Notes: generated by a model not told the origin, from the letters alone. A DNA stretch of 10,916 bases from Pseudomonadota bacterium (GCA_029777935.1 JAKORH010000211.1:1-10916), one strand, 5' to 3'. Shown: positions 1 through 7,179, counted from the stretch's first letter. Made by a program: numbers and translations.

Positions 1-111
1 CTGCACCGGCGGGGCCCGCGCACCCAGCGGCAGTTCTGTCTGATGCCGATCCGACGCCGCCTTCTCCAGGTGCGCCAGAATCTTCGCGACGACCGCCGGC
101 TCTTCGGATAA
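1..111 (-). mobile_element. Fragment resembling the C-terminus of an IS91-type (Y2) transposase
   Basis: The 37 codons after the NarK break read LSEEPAVVAKILAHLEK followed by a polar and proline-rich tail ending LPLGARAPPVQ at the window edge. The pattern (D/E)(D/E)PAVV-KIL-HL plus a LPLGARAPP tail is one I recall from the extreme C-terminus of IS91-family transposases, shortly after their last structured domain. Only this tail is present, so the junction lies inside the transposase coding sequence and not at an element end. That suggests a deletion or recombination scar and not a clean insertion. The family assignment is from memory of the motif. Confidence 0.55.
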
Positions 112-534
112 CGACGCGAAATTCCCGCCGCCGAACCCGCACAGGATCGCGATCGCGACGAATTGCCAGTACGGGGTGGCCGGATCCTGCACGGCAAAGC
201 CGAGCCAGACGGCAGGCAGCAGCAGCAGCGCCGTCGAGACCGCGGTCCAGCGCCGTCCACCGAAGATCGGCACCATGAACGAATAGAAAATGCGCAGCGT
301 TGCGCCGGAAAGCGCCGGCAGCGCGGTCAGCCAGAACAGCTGGTCGGTCGTGAAGGCGAAGCCGGCCTGGTTGAGCTTGACCGCGACGACCGAGAACAGC
401 ATCCATACGGCGAATGCCAGCAGCAGCGCGGGAATCGAGATCCACAGGTTGCGCGTCGCAATGCGGCGCCCGGTCGAGGACCAGAATGCCGGGTCCTCGA
501 TTTCCCAATGTGCAATCTCGGCCTGTCTTGCCAT
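1..534 (-). pseudogene. narK: Truncated NarK-type nitrate/nitrite transporter fused to a transposase-like tail (open at window edge)
   Basis: Reading down from the ATG at 534 gives 178 codons with no stop before position 1. Residues 1-141 match the N-terminus of NarK-type major facilitator transporters, which move nitrate and nitrite across the inner membrane. Seen: NLWISIP at 29-35 before TM1, the TM2 stretch LSGATLRIFYSFMVPIFGGR (75-94) with the Arg (R81) that aligns with the substrate-binding Arg of E. coli NarK, and GFGGGNFAS at 133-141 in TM4. After residue 141 the family normally continues with an SMxNISFFFP-like segment. Here the frame switches to SEEPAVVAKILAHLEK, unrelated to NarK. 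A functional NarK needs about 12 helices and a second Arg in TM8, so this copy is almost certainly dead. No good SD is visible. Identity of the NarK part is very likely; the reason for the break (insertion, deletion or assembly chimera) cannot be decided at a window edge. Confidence 0.85.
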
Positions 535-572
535 GCGGACGCTCGAGTCCAAGCCCACGTTTCGTTGCGGAA

Positions 573-614
573 AGTCTAGGCGGTGCAGTGCATCACGACC
601 TTGCCGTGGATCAA
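573..614 (-). promoter_or_regulatory. FNR-type class II promoter of narK
   Basis: On the minus strand TTGAT-CCAC-GGCAA (614-601) has one perfect FNR half-site and one degenerate half. The hexamer TAGACT (578-573) starts exactly 30 nt from the box centre, which places the box at -41.5 of a start site near 566, about 32 nt before the narK ATG. The spacing fits an FNR-activated class II promoter; the weak second half-site lowers confidence. Confidence 0.6.
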
Positions 615-672
615 GACCGGCGTCGCGCTACGTACTTGACGCACGCCGGTTCGGCGTTGCGCCACGCACTCC

Positions 673-702
673 TATACTGCCACGGTCAGGAGGATTTTGA
701 TG
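673..702 (+). promoter_or_regulatory. Orphan -10, Shine-Dalgarno and ATG facing fabB
   Basis: A -10-like TATACT (673-678), an SD AGGAGG (688-693) and an ATG (700-702) are well spaced for expression to the right. A TTGAC half-site at 636-640 lies about 42 nt before the predicted start site at 685. The encoded peptide (MAPTTPPPVDSPSGCPSAVL and onward) is unlike any family I recognise and runs into antisense fabB. It may be the surviving head of a gene whose body was lost, or a leader or small ORF. Confidence 0.4.
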
Positions 703-778
703 GCCCCGACCACGCCTCCACCCGTAGATTCCCCTTCCGGTTGCCCGAGCGCCGTATTGCGGTTGCGGCCGCGCGCGC

Positions 779-1987
779 TCAGAAGCGGCGGAACACGAGC
801 GAAGCGTTCGTGCCGCCGAACCCGAAGCTGTTCGACATCACGGTATCCGCCCGCACCGCCCGCGTCTCGCGCAGGATCGGGTAATCGGCGCAGGCAGGGT
901 CGAGCTCGTCGATGTTGGCGGAGCCGGCGAGGAAGCCGTCGCGCAGCATCAGCAGTGAATAAATGGCTTCCTGCACGCCCGCAGCGCCGAGCGAATGGCC
1001 CGACAGCGACTTGGTGGACGACACCAGCGGCAGGTCGAAGCCGAACACTTCGCGCACGGAGTTCAGCTCGATGATGTCGCCGAGCGGCGTCGAGGTGCCG
1101 TGGGCGTTCACGTAATCGATCGGCGCGGCGACCCCGGCGAGCGCTTGGCGCATGCAGCGCACGGCGCCTTCGCCCGAGGGCTGCACCATGTCCGCGCCGT
1201 CCGCGGTGACGCCGAACCCGACGAGTTCGGCGACGATCGGCGCGCCGCGCGCCTGCGCGTGCTCGAGTGCCTCGAGCACGAGCATGCCGCCGCCGCTCGC
1301 GATCACGAAGCCGTCGCGCGTCGTGTCATAGGCGCGCGAGGCGCGCTCGGGCGTTTCATTGCGCGCCGTCGAGAGCGCCCCCATCGCGTCGAACAGCGCG
1401 GTGAGGGACCAGTGCTCTTCCTCGCCGCCGCCGCAGAACATCACGTCCTGGTTGCCCCAGCGGATCTGCTCGGCCGCGGCGCCGATGCAGTGTGCGCTCG
1501 TCGCACAGGCCGAGGTCAGCGAATAGCTGACGCCCTTGACGTGGTAGGTGGTCGCGAGACAGGCCGCGATCGTGCTGCACATGGTCCGCGGGACGCGCGT
1601 CGCGCCCACCTTGCGCAGGCCGCGCTCGCGCAGTGCGTCCGCGGCTTCGACGATGTTCGCCGGCGAGCCGCCGCCGGTGCCGGCGATCAGCCCCGTGCGC
1701 GGATGGCTCACGACGCTCGCATCGAGGCCGCTCGCCTCGATGGCGCGCGCCATCGCGATCGCGGCGAAGGCCGCGGCATCGCCCATGAAGCGCAGGTCGC
1801 GCCGGTCGAGGTGCTCGGCGACGACGATCTGCGGGATGCCCGCGACGTGGCTGCGCAGGCCCGCGTCGCGATACCCGGGCATCGCGCGGATGCCGGAGCG
1901 CCCTTCCGCCAGCGCACGACTGACTGTGCCGAGGTCATTGCCGAGGCACGACACGATTCCCATACCGGTGACGACGACGCGACGCAT
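779..1987 (-). CDS. fabB: 3-oxoacyl-[acyl-carrier-protein] synthase I
   Basis: The protein has 402 aa, close to E. coli FabB (406 aa). It condenses malonyl-ACP with acyl-ACP in the cytoplasm and elongates the cis-3-decenoyl-ACP made by FabA, so it commits carbon to unsaturated fatty acids. The active-site Cys lies in [18 protein letters not shown] sequence ([11 protein letters not shown], Cys161). The two catalytic histidines lie in NAHGTSTP (about His296) and [19 protein letters not shown] (about His331), and the C-terminal [14 protein letters not shown] is present. The opening [24 protein letters not shown] near 43-50, and the [10 protein letters not shown] region favour FabB over FabF. The ATG at 1987 overlaps the fabA stop (TGATG), so the two are translationally coupled; a much longer in-frame extension upstream is only antisense or overlapping sequence from fabA. 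Very secure. Confidence 0.97.
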   Translation of the reverse strand: MRRVVVTGMGIVSCLGNDLGTVSRALAEGRSGIRAMPGYRDAGLRSHVAGIPQIVVAEHLDRRDLRFMGDAAAFAAIAMARAIEASGLDASVVSHPRTGLIAGTGGGSPANIVEAADALRERGLRKVGATRVPRTMCSTIAACLATTYHVKGVSYSLTSACATSAHCIGAAAEQIRWGNQDVMFCGGGEEEHWSLTALFDAMGALSTARNETPERASRAYDTTRDGFVIASGGGMLVLEALEHAQARGAPIVAELVGFGVTADGADMVQPSGEGAVRCMRQALAGVAAPIDYVNAHGTSTPLGDIIELNSVREVFGFDLPLVSSTKSLSGHSLGAAGVQEAIYSLLMLRDGFLAGSANIDELDPACADYPILRETRAVRADTVMSNSFGFGGTNASLVFRRF

Positions 1988-2502
1988 CAGCTTGTGCCAT
2001 CCTGGTTGAAAAGCCCGACGCGCAGGCCCTTTGCAGTGTAGATGTGTTCGCCGTCCGCGAGGAGGGCCGCGTCGCTGACGACCATCACGAGCTTGCGGTC
2101 GATCACCCGCTTGATGTCGATGCGGTAGTCGACGCGTTTGACCTTGGGCAGGACCTGGCCCGTGAAGCGCACTTCGTCGACGCCGAGTGCGCGGCCGCGG
2201 CCATCGTGGCCACGCCAGGCAAGGAAAAAGCCGGTCAGCTGCCACATGGCGTCGAGGCCGAGGCAGCCCGGCATCACCGGGTCGCCGATGAAATGGCAGG
2301 CGAAGAACCACAGCGCGGGGTCGATATCGAGTTCGGCGCGGATTTCGCCGGCGCCGTAGGCGCCACCCTCGTCCGAGATCCAGCTGACCCGGTCGACCAT
2401 GCCCATCGGACCGACCGGCAGGCGCGGGGAGTGCGGCCCGAACAGCCGTCCTTCGCCGCAGGCGATCAGGTCTTCCTTGGTAAAGCTGTTCTGGCGCGTC
2501 AT
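1987..2502 (-). CDS. fabA: 3-hydroxydecanoyl-[acyl-carrier-protein] dehydratase/isomerase
   Basis: The protein has 171 aa (E. coli FabA has 172). It dehydrates 3-hydroxydecanoyl-ACP and isomerises trans-2- to cis-3-decenoyl-ACP, which is the oxygen-independent entry into unsaturated fatty acids. The catalytic His70 lies in [18 protein letters not shown] and Asp84 in [11 protein letters not shown], both at the same numbers as in E. coli. [17 protein letters not shown] follows at 103-119. The start at 2502 ([12 protein letters not shown]) aligns with the E. coli N-terminus MVDKRESYTKEDL; upstream in-frame codons would lengthen it beyond the family and overlap the promoter. There is no SD before this ATG, and the predicted FNR-dependent start site is only about 3 nt upstream. 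It forms an operon with fabB. Confidence 0.97.
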   Translation of the reverse strand: MTRQNSFTKEDLIACGEGRLFGPHSPRLPVGPMGMVDRVSWISDEGGAYGAGEIRAELDIDPALWFFACHFIGDPVMPGCLGLDAMWQLTGFFLAWRGHDGRGRALGVDEVRFTGQVLPKVKRVDYRIDIKRVIDRKLVMVVSDAALLADGEHIYTAKGLRVGLFNQDGTS

Positions 2503-2511
2503 CGTGGAATG

Positions 2512-2553
2512 ATTACAGTCCCGCGAGGGCGCGTCCATATTGATGGCTGTCAA
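2512..2553 (-). promoter_or_regulatory. FNR-type class II promoter of fabAB
   Basis: An FNR box, TTGAC-AGCC-ATCAA on the minus strand (2553-2540), has only one base away from consensus. The hexamer TGTAAT (2517-2512), five of six matches to TATAAT, starts exactly 30 nt from the box centre, so the box sits at -41.5 of a start site at 2505. That start is an A, 3 nt before the fabA ATG. The TGA stop of ubiD lies inside the first half-site. This is the best-formed of the FNR promoters in the window. Confidence 0.75.
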
Positions 2554-4010
2554 CGGAGCTGCTCCCACATCGCGTCGGTGCGTCGCAGCACCTCGGGGGT
2601 CATTGCGAGGGGGCGTCCCCAGCGCCGCCGGGTCTCCCCCGGCCATTTGTTCGTGGCGTCGATGCCCATCTTCGAGCCGAGCCCCGCGATCGGGCTCGCG
2701 AAGTCGAGGTAGTCGATCGGGCTGCGCCGCACGAGTTGCGTGTCGCGCGCCGGATCGACGCGCGTCGCGATCGCCCAGACGACCTCCTGCCAGTTGCGGA
2801 CATCGATGTCGTCGTCGGTGACGATCACGAACTTCGTGTAGAGGAACTGCCGCAGGCTCGACCACACGGCCTGCATCACCTGCCGCGCATGCCCGGGGTA
2901 GGCCTTGCGGATGCTCACCACCGCGACGCGATACGAGCACGCCTCGGGCGGCAGGTGAAAATCGACGATTTCGGGGTGGCTTCTCTGCAGCATCGGCACG
3001 AACATTTCGTTGAGCGACATCGCGAGCACCGAGGGCTCGTCCCACGGCGAGCGCCCCATGTAGCCGCCGTGGTAGAAGGCGCCGCGCCGCATCGAGAGGC
3101 GCTCCACCGTCAGCACCGGGAACTGCGCCTGGCTGTTGTAGTAGCCCGTGTGATCGCCGAACGGCCCTTCGAGGGCCGTGTCGCCGGGCATCACATGGCC
3201 CTCGAGGACGATTTCGGCGCTCGCGCAGCAGTCGAGGCCGACTGCGCTGCGAAAGACTTCGCTGCGTCGGCGCCGCAGCAACCCCGCGAACTGGAATTCG
3301 GAGACGGTGTCCGGGATGGGCGTGGTCGCCGCAATGAGGATCGCGGGATCGGCGCCGATCATCACGACGACCGGAAAAGGCTCGCCGGGCCGGTCGCGCT
3401 GCCAGTCGCGGAAATCGAGCGCGCCACCCCGGTGCGACAGCCAGCGCAGGATCACGCGATTGCGCCCGATCACCTGCTGGCGATAGGGCGCGATGTTCTG
3501 CCGCGCCTTGCGGGTGCCGCGCGTGACGACGAGTCCCCAGGTGATCAGCGGTCCGGCGTCCTCCGGCCAGCAGGTCCACACGGGCAGCTGCGACAGATCG
3601 ACTTCGCTGCCGGTTTGCACGCTCTCGTACTCGGGCGGGCGCGACACGACGCGCGGCGAGGCGCGCAGCAGCGGCAGGAACGCCGGCAATCGTCCGAGCG
3701 CCTCGCGCGGCCGGTCCGGCCAGTGGGGTTCGCGCAGGAAGGCGAGCGTCTCGCCGATTTCCCGAAAGCGCGAGACATCCTCGTAACCGAGCGCGGCGGC
3801 AACGCGCCGCTGCGTGCCGAAGAGGTTGCCGAGCACCGGGATCGACGATCCGCGCGGCTGCTCGAACCAGAGCGCGGGACCACCGGCCTTGAGGCTGCGC
3901 TGGCACAGGTCGGTCATCTCGAGCACCGGGTCGACCGGGAACGGCACGCGCTTCAGTTCGCCGCGGCTTTCGAGCGCGTGCACGAAGTCCCGCAGGCTCG
4001 GGTACGTCAT
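2550..4010 (-). CDS. ubiD: 4-hydroxy-3-polyprenylbenzoate decarboxylase
   Basis: The protein has 486 aa (E. coli UbiD has 497). UbiD removes the carboxyl group of 3-polyprenyl-4-hydroxybenzoate in ubiquinone synthesis, using the prenylated-FMN cofactor made by UbiX, which is not in this window. Family hallmarks are the opening [49 protein letters not shown] (172-200), the Glu-rich AEIVLEGH (265-272) and [12 protein letters not shown] (280-291), and [25 protein letters not shown] (315-339). The C-terminal part has [27 protein letters not shown]. The ATG at 4010 has GGAG about 8 nt upstream on the minus strand. It is divergent from ubiT across 98 nt and followed 47 nt later by fabA. Confidence 0.96.
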   Translation of the reverse strand: MTYPSLRDFVHALESRGELKRVPFPVDPVLEMTDLCQRSLKAGGPALWFEQPRGSSIPVLGNLFGTQRRVAAALGYEDVSRFREIGETLAFLREPHWPDRPREALGRLPAFLPLLRASPRVVSRPPEYESVQTGSEVDLSQLPVWTCWPEDAGPLITWGLVVTRGTRKARQNIAPYRQQVIGRNRVILRWLSHRGGALDFRDWQRDRPGEPFPVVVMIGADPAILIAATTPIPDTVSEFQFAGLLRRRRSEVFRSAVGLDCCASAEIVLEGHVMPGDTALEGPFGDHTGYYNSQAQFPVLTVERLSMRRGAFYHGGYMGRSPWDEPSVLAMSLNEMFVPMLQRSHPEIVDFHLPPEACSYRVAVVSIRKAYPGHARQVMQAVWSSLRQFLYTKFVIVTDDDIDVRNWQEVVWAIATRVDPARDTQLVRRSPIDYLDFASPIAGLGSKMGIDATNKWPGETRRRWGRPLAMTPEVLRRTDAMWEQLR

Positions 4011-4037
4011 CGCGGGGCTCCGTGAACGGTGGCCGGC

Positions 4038-4079
4038 TTGATGATCGTCAACAGCGCACGGCGCGACTCGTGGCATGAA
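4038..4079 (+). promoter_or_regulatory. FNR-type class II promoter of ubiT
   Basis: TTGAT-GATC-GTCAA (4038-4051) is one base from the FNR consensus. A weak extended -10 (TG at 4071-4072, then CATGAA at 4074-4079) begins 30 nt from the box centre, giving a start site near 4086, about 23 nt before the GTG of ubiT. For the divergent ubiD the same box would imply a start site inside ubiD, so ubiT is the likely target. Confidence 0.65.
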
Positions 4080-4108
4080 GGGGATTCCCCGTCGTCCCGG
4101 AGACTGCC

Positions 4109-4636
4109 GTGCCCGACCCGATGTCCATTGCCCAACGCCTGCTGCGCCTCGCGCCCGCACCGCTGCAGGCCGAACTGCTCGCGCGCGCCATCACGCAGCT
4201 GCTGCGCGGCCAGGGCCTTGCCGGGCAGCTGGCGGATCTGGCCGGCAAGTGCTTCTGCCTGCGGGCGGATGATGTGCCGCTCGCGCTCACTTTCGAGATC
4301 GTGGCAGGCGGCCTGCGCCGCTCGACGCGTGCGCCGCACGTGACGATACGCGGCAACCTGCAGGACTTCGTCGATCTGGCGCGCCGGCGCGAGGATCCCG
4401 ACACACTCTTCTTCCAGCGCCGCCTCGCCGTCGAAGGCGAGACGGAAACCGGCCTGCACCTCAAGAACCTGCTCGACGGCTGGGAGTACGACCTGCCGGC
4501 GCATCTGTCCGCGGTGCTGCCCGCGCCGCTCGCGCGACTCAGCCTGCATGGCTTATCCCGGCTTCGCCCCGCAGGTAACCGTCGCAGTAGCCGCCCGGCA
4601 GCGCAGCGGCCGGGAGTGTCGCCACTGCGGCATTAG
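4109..4636 (+). CDS. ubiT: SCP2-domain accessory factor for anaerobic ubiquinone biosynthesis
   Basis: The protein has 175 aa (E. coli UbiT/YhbT has 174). It is a small SCP2 lipid-carrier protein thought to hold the prenylated ubiquinone intermediates for the oxygen-independent hydroxylases UbiU and UbiV. The family core is clear: [14 protein letters not shown] near 59-72, then [30 protein letters not shown] at 94-123, nearly identical to the E. coli stretch [31 protein letters not shown] chose the GTG at 4109 because GGAGA (4099-4103) is 5 nt upstream; the next ATG (4121) is too far from it. It is the only plus-strand gene of the ubi group. Its last ~32 codons (Arg-, Pro- and Ser-rich, not conserved) overlap the 3' end of ubiV by 98 bp. 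An FNR box precedes it. Confidence 0.92.
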   Translation: MPDPMSIAQRLLRLAPAPLQAELLARAITQLLRGQGLAGQLADLAGKCFCLRADDVPLALTFEIVAGGLRRSTRAPHVTIRGNLQDFVDLARRREDPDTLFFQRRLAVEGETETGLHLKNLLDGWEYDLPAHLSAVLPAPLARLSLHGLSRLRPAGNRRSSRPAAQRPGVSPLRH

Positions 4637-5426
4637 AGTCGAGCGCGGCACGATAGGCGGCGACCACCGCGGCGAAGCCCTGTGACTGCGGCGAGAGCCG
4701 GAGGATGTCGACGCCGGCGGCGCGCAGGGCCTCGAGGTCGGTGGCGGCCTGGACGGCCGCCGACTGGGTCTGGATGCCGTTCAGGGTCAGGAACGGCTGG
4801 TCCTCGCGCGAGTAGAGCGTGATGCCGTCCGGAAAATCGCCGCAGATGAAGCCGCATTCATCCTTCGGGCGGTTGTGGGCGCGGGCCGTGAAACAACGTG
4901 CCGAGAACGCGAGCGGCAACCGTCCATAGGCGAATACCTCGATCTCGAGGCCGTCCGGTCGCGCTGCGCCGAGTTCGGCGAGCGTCGCGAGCGGCAGTTC
5001 CACCGGCGCCGCCCAGCGCCGCGCGCCCTGCGCCGCCATCCAGTGCAATGTCGCGGCGTTGTAGATGTTGAGATGCGGGCCCGCGACGAACGCGCGACCG
5101 GCGGCGTGCTGCACGGCGGCCATGTCGTTCGCCTCGAAGAGCGCCGGCGCGCGGTCGATGATCCGCGCCATCGTCGCAAGTTCCGATTCGGCCTCGATCA
5201 GCGCGAGCGTCGAATACACGACTTCCTTGCCCGCCGCCGCGAGCGCGCCCGCGACCGTCGCCCAGTCTTCTTTATGCAACAAGCGCCGCTTGCTGCAGAC
5301 GACCTCGCCGAGATACACGATGTCGACCGGCGCCTCGCACAGTGCCGCGTAGAAATCGAGCGCGACGCGGCGATCCCACAGGTAGAGGACCGGGCCGACC
5401 GCGAGCTTCATCGGGCGCGTGCTCAT
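4539..5426 (-). CDS. ubiV: Oxygen-independent ubiquinone hydroxylation protein, U32 peptidase-like
   Basis: The protein has 295 aa and belongs to the U32 peptidase-like family. UbiV works with UbiU as a heterodimer that hydroxylates ubiquinone precursors without O2, using prephenate as the oxygen donor in E. coli. The four Cys expected to bind its [4Fe-4S] cluster are seen: Cys44 in YLGEVVCSKRR, Cys178 in SARCFTARAHNRPKDEC, and Cys191 and Cys195 in KDECGFIC. LNGIQTQS (215-222) and LRLSPQSQGF (242-251) are also family features. The ATG at 5426 overlaps the ubiU stop by 4 nt (ATGA), so the two are coupled; an internal ATG gives MKLAVGPVLY, closer to the E. coli N-terminus, and is a possible alternative start. 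The 3' end overlaps convergent ubiT. Confidence 0.95.
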   Translation of the reverse strand: MSTRPMKLAVGPVLYLWDRRVALDFYAALCEAPVDIVYLGEVVCSKRRLLHKEDWATVAGALAAAGKEVVYSTLALIEAESELATMARIIDRAPALFEANDMAAVQHAAGRAFVAGPHLNIYNAATLHWMAAQGARRWAAPVELPLATLAELGAARPDGLEIEVFAYGRLPLAFSARCFTARAHNRPKDECGFICGDFPDGITLYSREDQPFLTLNGIQTQSAAVQAATDLEALRAAGVDILRLSPQSQGFAAVVAAYRAALDSNAAVATLPAAALPGGYCDGYLRGEAGISHAG

Positions 5427-6436
5427 TGCCAGGGCCGGTGCAGGGCGCCGAGCGTGTGCGTGCGGCCTTCCGCGAGCGCATCGAGTGCCGCGAGGAGATC
5501 GGGGGGCGGCGTCCAGTCGCCGGTCGCGCCGCGGCGCGAGTCCGCGCACAGGTCGAGCGCGCGTCGCAGCAGGCGCGTGACCTCACCGACATACGCCGGC
5601 GAACGCTGGCGCCCTTCGACCTTGATCGCCTTGACGCCGCAGGCGGCGAGCGAGGGCAGCACGTCGAGCGCATTGAGGCTGGTCGGTTCCTCGAGCGCGT
5701 GGAACACGGCGTCGTTGACGCGAAAGCGTCCCTTGCAGAGCGTCGGATAGCCGGCCGCTTCGCCCGGCGCGTAGCGATCGATCAGGATGCCGTTCAGGCG
5801 CGACTGCCGGCCGTCCGGCGTTTCCTCCCAGCGCACCGCGTGCGCGGGCGAACAGACTCCCTGCGAGTTCGGGGAGTGGCCCGTGGCGTAGGACGACAGC
5901 GCGCAGCGCCCTTCGACCATCACGCAGAGGCTGCCGAAGCCGAACACTTCGATCTCGACGGCGGTGCGGCCGATGAGGCGGGAGACCTGGGCGACCGAAA
6001 GCACGCGCGGCAGCACGGCGCGCTGGATGCCGAACTCGCGGCGGTAGAGCTCGAGCGCGCGCCAGTTCGTGGCCGATCCCTGCACGCTGAGATGCAGCCG
6101 CAGCGTCGGGTGGTGATCCGCCGCATAACGCAACAGGCCTGGGTCGGCGAGGATCAGCGCGTCGGCGCCGAGGCGTGCCGCGCAGTCGATCGTCGCGGTC
6201 GCGAGCGGCCAGTTGGCGGGCGAGGGATATACATTGAGCGCGACGAACACCCGCGCCCCGCGTTCGTGCGCATAGGCGATGCCCGCTTCCGCCTCCGCCG
6301 CGCCGAAATTGAGGCCGGGGAAATTGCGCGCGTTGGTTGCGCCGCGAAAGCCGATGTACACCGCATCCGCGCCGTGATCGACGGCGGCGCGCAGCGCCGG
6401 CAGCGTGCCGGCCGGGCAAACGAGTTCCAGGCTCAT
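5423..6436 (-). CDS. ubiU: Oxygen-independent ubiquinone hydroxylation protein, U32 peptidase-like
   Basis: The protein has 337 aa (E. coli UbiU has 331) and is the partner of UbiV in O2-independent ring hydroxylation of ubiquinone precursors. It opens with ELVCPAGTLPALRAAVDHGADAVYIG, followed by TNARNFPGLNF. The four cluster-binding Cys are all present: Cys171 and Cys178 in FGSLCVMVEGRC, Cys195 in GVCSPA and Cys234 in YPTLCKGR. HALEEPTSLN (246-255) and IKVEGRQRSPAYV (271-283) are diagnostic, and it ends LGALHRPWQ like E. coli. The ATG at 6436 matches the family start and has no SD. It lies 44 nt after the fnr stop, with an FNR box centred 41.5 nt upstream of the ATG, so it could be read from its own promoter, from fnr, or both. 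Confidence 0.96.
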   Translation of the reverse strand: MSLELVCPAGTLPALRAAVDHGADAVYIGFRGATNARNFPGLNFGAAEAEAGIAYAHERGARVFVALNVYPSPANWPLATATIDCAARLGADALILADPGLLRYAADHHPTLRLHLSVQGSATNWRALELYRREFGIQRAVLPRVLSVAQVSRLIGRTAVEIEVFGFGSLCVMVEGRCALSSYATGHSPNSQGVCSPAHAVRWEETPDGRQSRLNGILIDRYAPGEAAGYPTLCKGRFRVNDAVFHALEEPTSLNALDVLPSLAACGVKAIKVEGRQRSPAYVGEVTRLLRRALDLCADSRRGATGDWTPPPDLLAALDALAEGRTHTLGALHRPWQ

Positions 6437-6442
6437 GCGCGC

Positions 6443-6484
6443 ATGGTCGCGTCCCGCGCGCGCGCGCGCATTGACGACCGTCAA
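6443..6484 (-). promoter_or_regulatory. Probable FNR-type promoter of ubiUV
   Basis: TTGAC-GGTC-GTCAA on the minus strand (6484-6471) is a symmetrical FNR-like box with one deviation per half. If it lies at -41.5, the start site is position 6436, the A of the ubiU ATG. The matching -10 (GACCAT, 6448-6443) has only three consensus bases, so this promoter is the weakest-supported of those with a full TTGA-N6-TCAA core. The TGA stop of fnr is inside the first half-site. Confidence 0.5.
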
Positions 6485-7164
6485 CCCGTCGGCTTGAGCG
6501 ACAGCAAAGTGACCTGCTGGCCGGTGATCTCGATCGCCCGCTCGCGATGCAGCTTCTGGATCATGCGGCTCACGGTCTCGATGCGCGTGTCGAGCAGGCT
6601 CGCGATCTCCTGGCGGGTCATGCCGAGCGAGAAACGGCGGCCGTCGAGGCCGCGCTGCTCGAAGCGCCGTGCGAGTTCGAGGAGGAGCCCCGCCACGCGC
6701 TCGCGGATCGACCCGCGGGCGAGCGCCGCGCGTGGCGCCGACGCGCGGCTCAGGAGATTGATCAACGCCGCGGCGAGTTCGCGCACGCGCGAATACTGCT
6801 CGCTGAGCAGCGACAGCGGCAGTTCGCAGCACACGACCGGCTGCAATGCGACGACGTCGTGCGAGTACATGCGCCGGCCGAAGGCTTCCGTGCCGAGCAC
6901 GTCACCGGGCGTGTTGACGGTGATGATGCGCTCCTCGCCGTCGGTGCCGACTTCCACGGTCTTCAGCATGCCCTGGCGCACGGCGAAGAGTGAGTGGGCC
7001 GGCTCCCCGGCCCGGTAGAGGCGCGTACCCGCACGCAGCGTGCGCAGCGCTCCGGTGCGATGCGTACCGTTTCGGTCGCCGAGGGCGATCAGGCCGCCCA
7101 GGCGGCAGACTTCATGCAGGTCGCAGGCGCGGCAGGCGATGGGCCCGGTCGATGGCGTCGTCAT
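6481..7164 (-). CDS. fnr: Crp/Fnr-family oxygen-sensing transcription regulator (Fnr/Anr type)
   Basis: The protein has 227 aa (E. coli FNR has 250). It should carry an oxygen-labile [4Fe-4S] cluster, dimerise without O2 and bind TTGAT-N4-ATCAA. Three N-terminal ligands are Cys11, Cys14 and Cys20 (CRACDLHEVC). The fourth is Cys113 in VCCELP, aligned with E. coli Cys122 in VCEIP; an extra Cys112 is adjacent. A cyclic-nucleotide-binding-like barrel follows (GDVLGTEAFG, 87-96), then a dimer helix and the HTH TRQEIASLLDTRIETVSRM. The recognition helix keeps Glu196, Ser199 and Arg200 (E-xx-SR), the residues that read TTGAT. I chose the ATG at 7164; a GTG extension to 7215 would overlap the predicted start site at 7190. 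It sits between copA and ubiU and is flanked by its own binding sites. Confidence 0.94.
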   Translation of the reverse strand: MTTPSTGPIACRACDLHEVCRLGGLIALGDRNGTHRTGALRTLRAGTRLYRAGEPAHSLFAVRQGMLKTVEVGTDGEERIITVNTPGDVLGTEAFGRRMYSHDVVALQPVVCCELPLSLLSEQYSRVRELAAALINLLSRASAPRAALARGSIRERVAGLLLELARRFEQRGLDGRRFSLGMTRQEIASLLDTRIETVSRMIQKLHRERAIEITGQQVTLLSLKPTG

Positions 7165-7179
7165 GGCGTGTCCGTCTGG

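Larger units (their letters stand above)
535..778. other. Gene-free region between narK and fabB with two divergent promoters
   Basis: This 244-nt stretch holds no recognisable gene. Its left half carries the narK promoter. Its right half carries a plus-strand set of signals: TTGAC (636-640), TATACT (673-678), a strong SD AGGAGG (688-693) and an ATG at 700 with 6-nt spacing. The frame from that ATG runs 26 codons before crossing the end of fabB, and then continues antisense to fabB to 1074 without resembling any protein I know. No rho-independent terminator with a T-run is visible after fabB. Confidence 0.6.

Noticed and set aside
995..2041. Long plus-strand open frame (348 codons) across fabB
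   Set aside because: It is the antisense shadow of fabB in high-GC DNA; the translation is Arg-, Ala- and His-rich with no family features.
2503..3906. In-frame N-terminal extension of fabA
   Set aside because: It overlaps ubiD in another frame; the FabA start at 2502 matches the family length and numbering (His70, Asp84).
2736..4025. Long plus-strand open frame (429 codons) across ubiD
   Set aside because: It is antisense to a clear UbiD, with low-complexity composition and no start signals.
4007..4549. Minus-strand open frame opposite ubiT
   Set aside because: UbiT on the plus strand is recognised with an SD and conserved core; the antisense product has no resemblance to a protein family.
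5342..7018. Plus-strand open frame (558 codons) across ubiU and fnr
   Set aside because: It is a shadow of two well-recognised minus-strand genes; the reading frame crosses their boundary without any domain.
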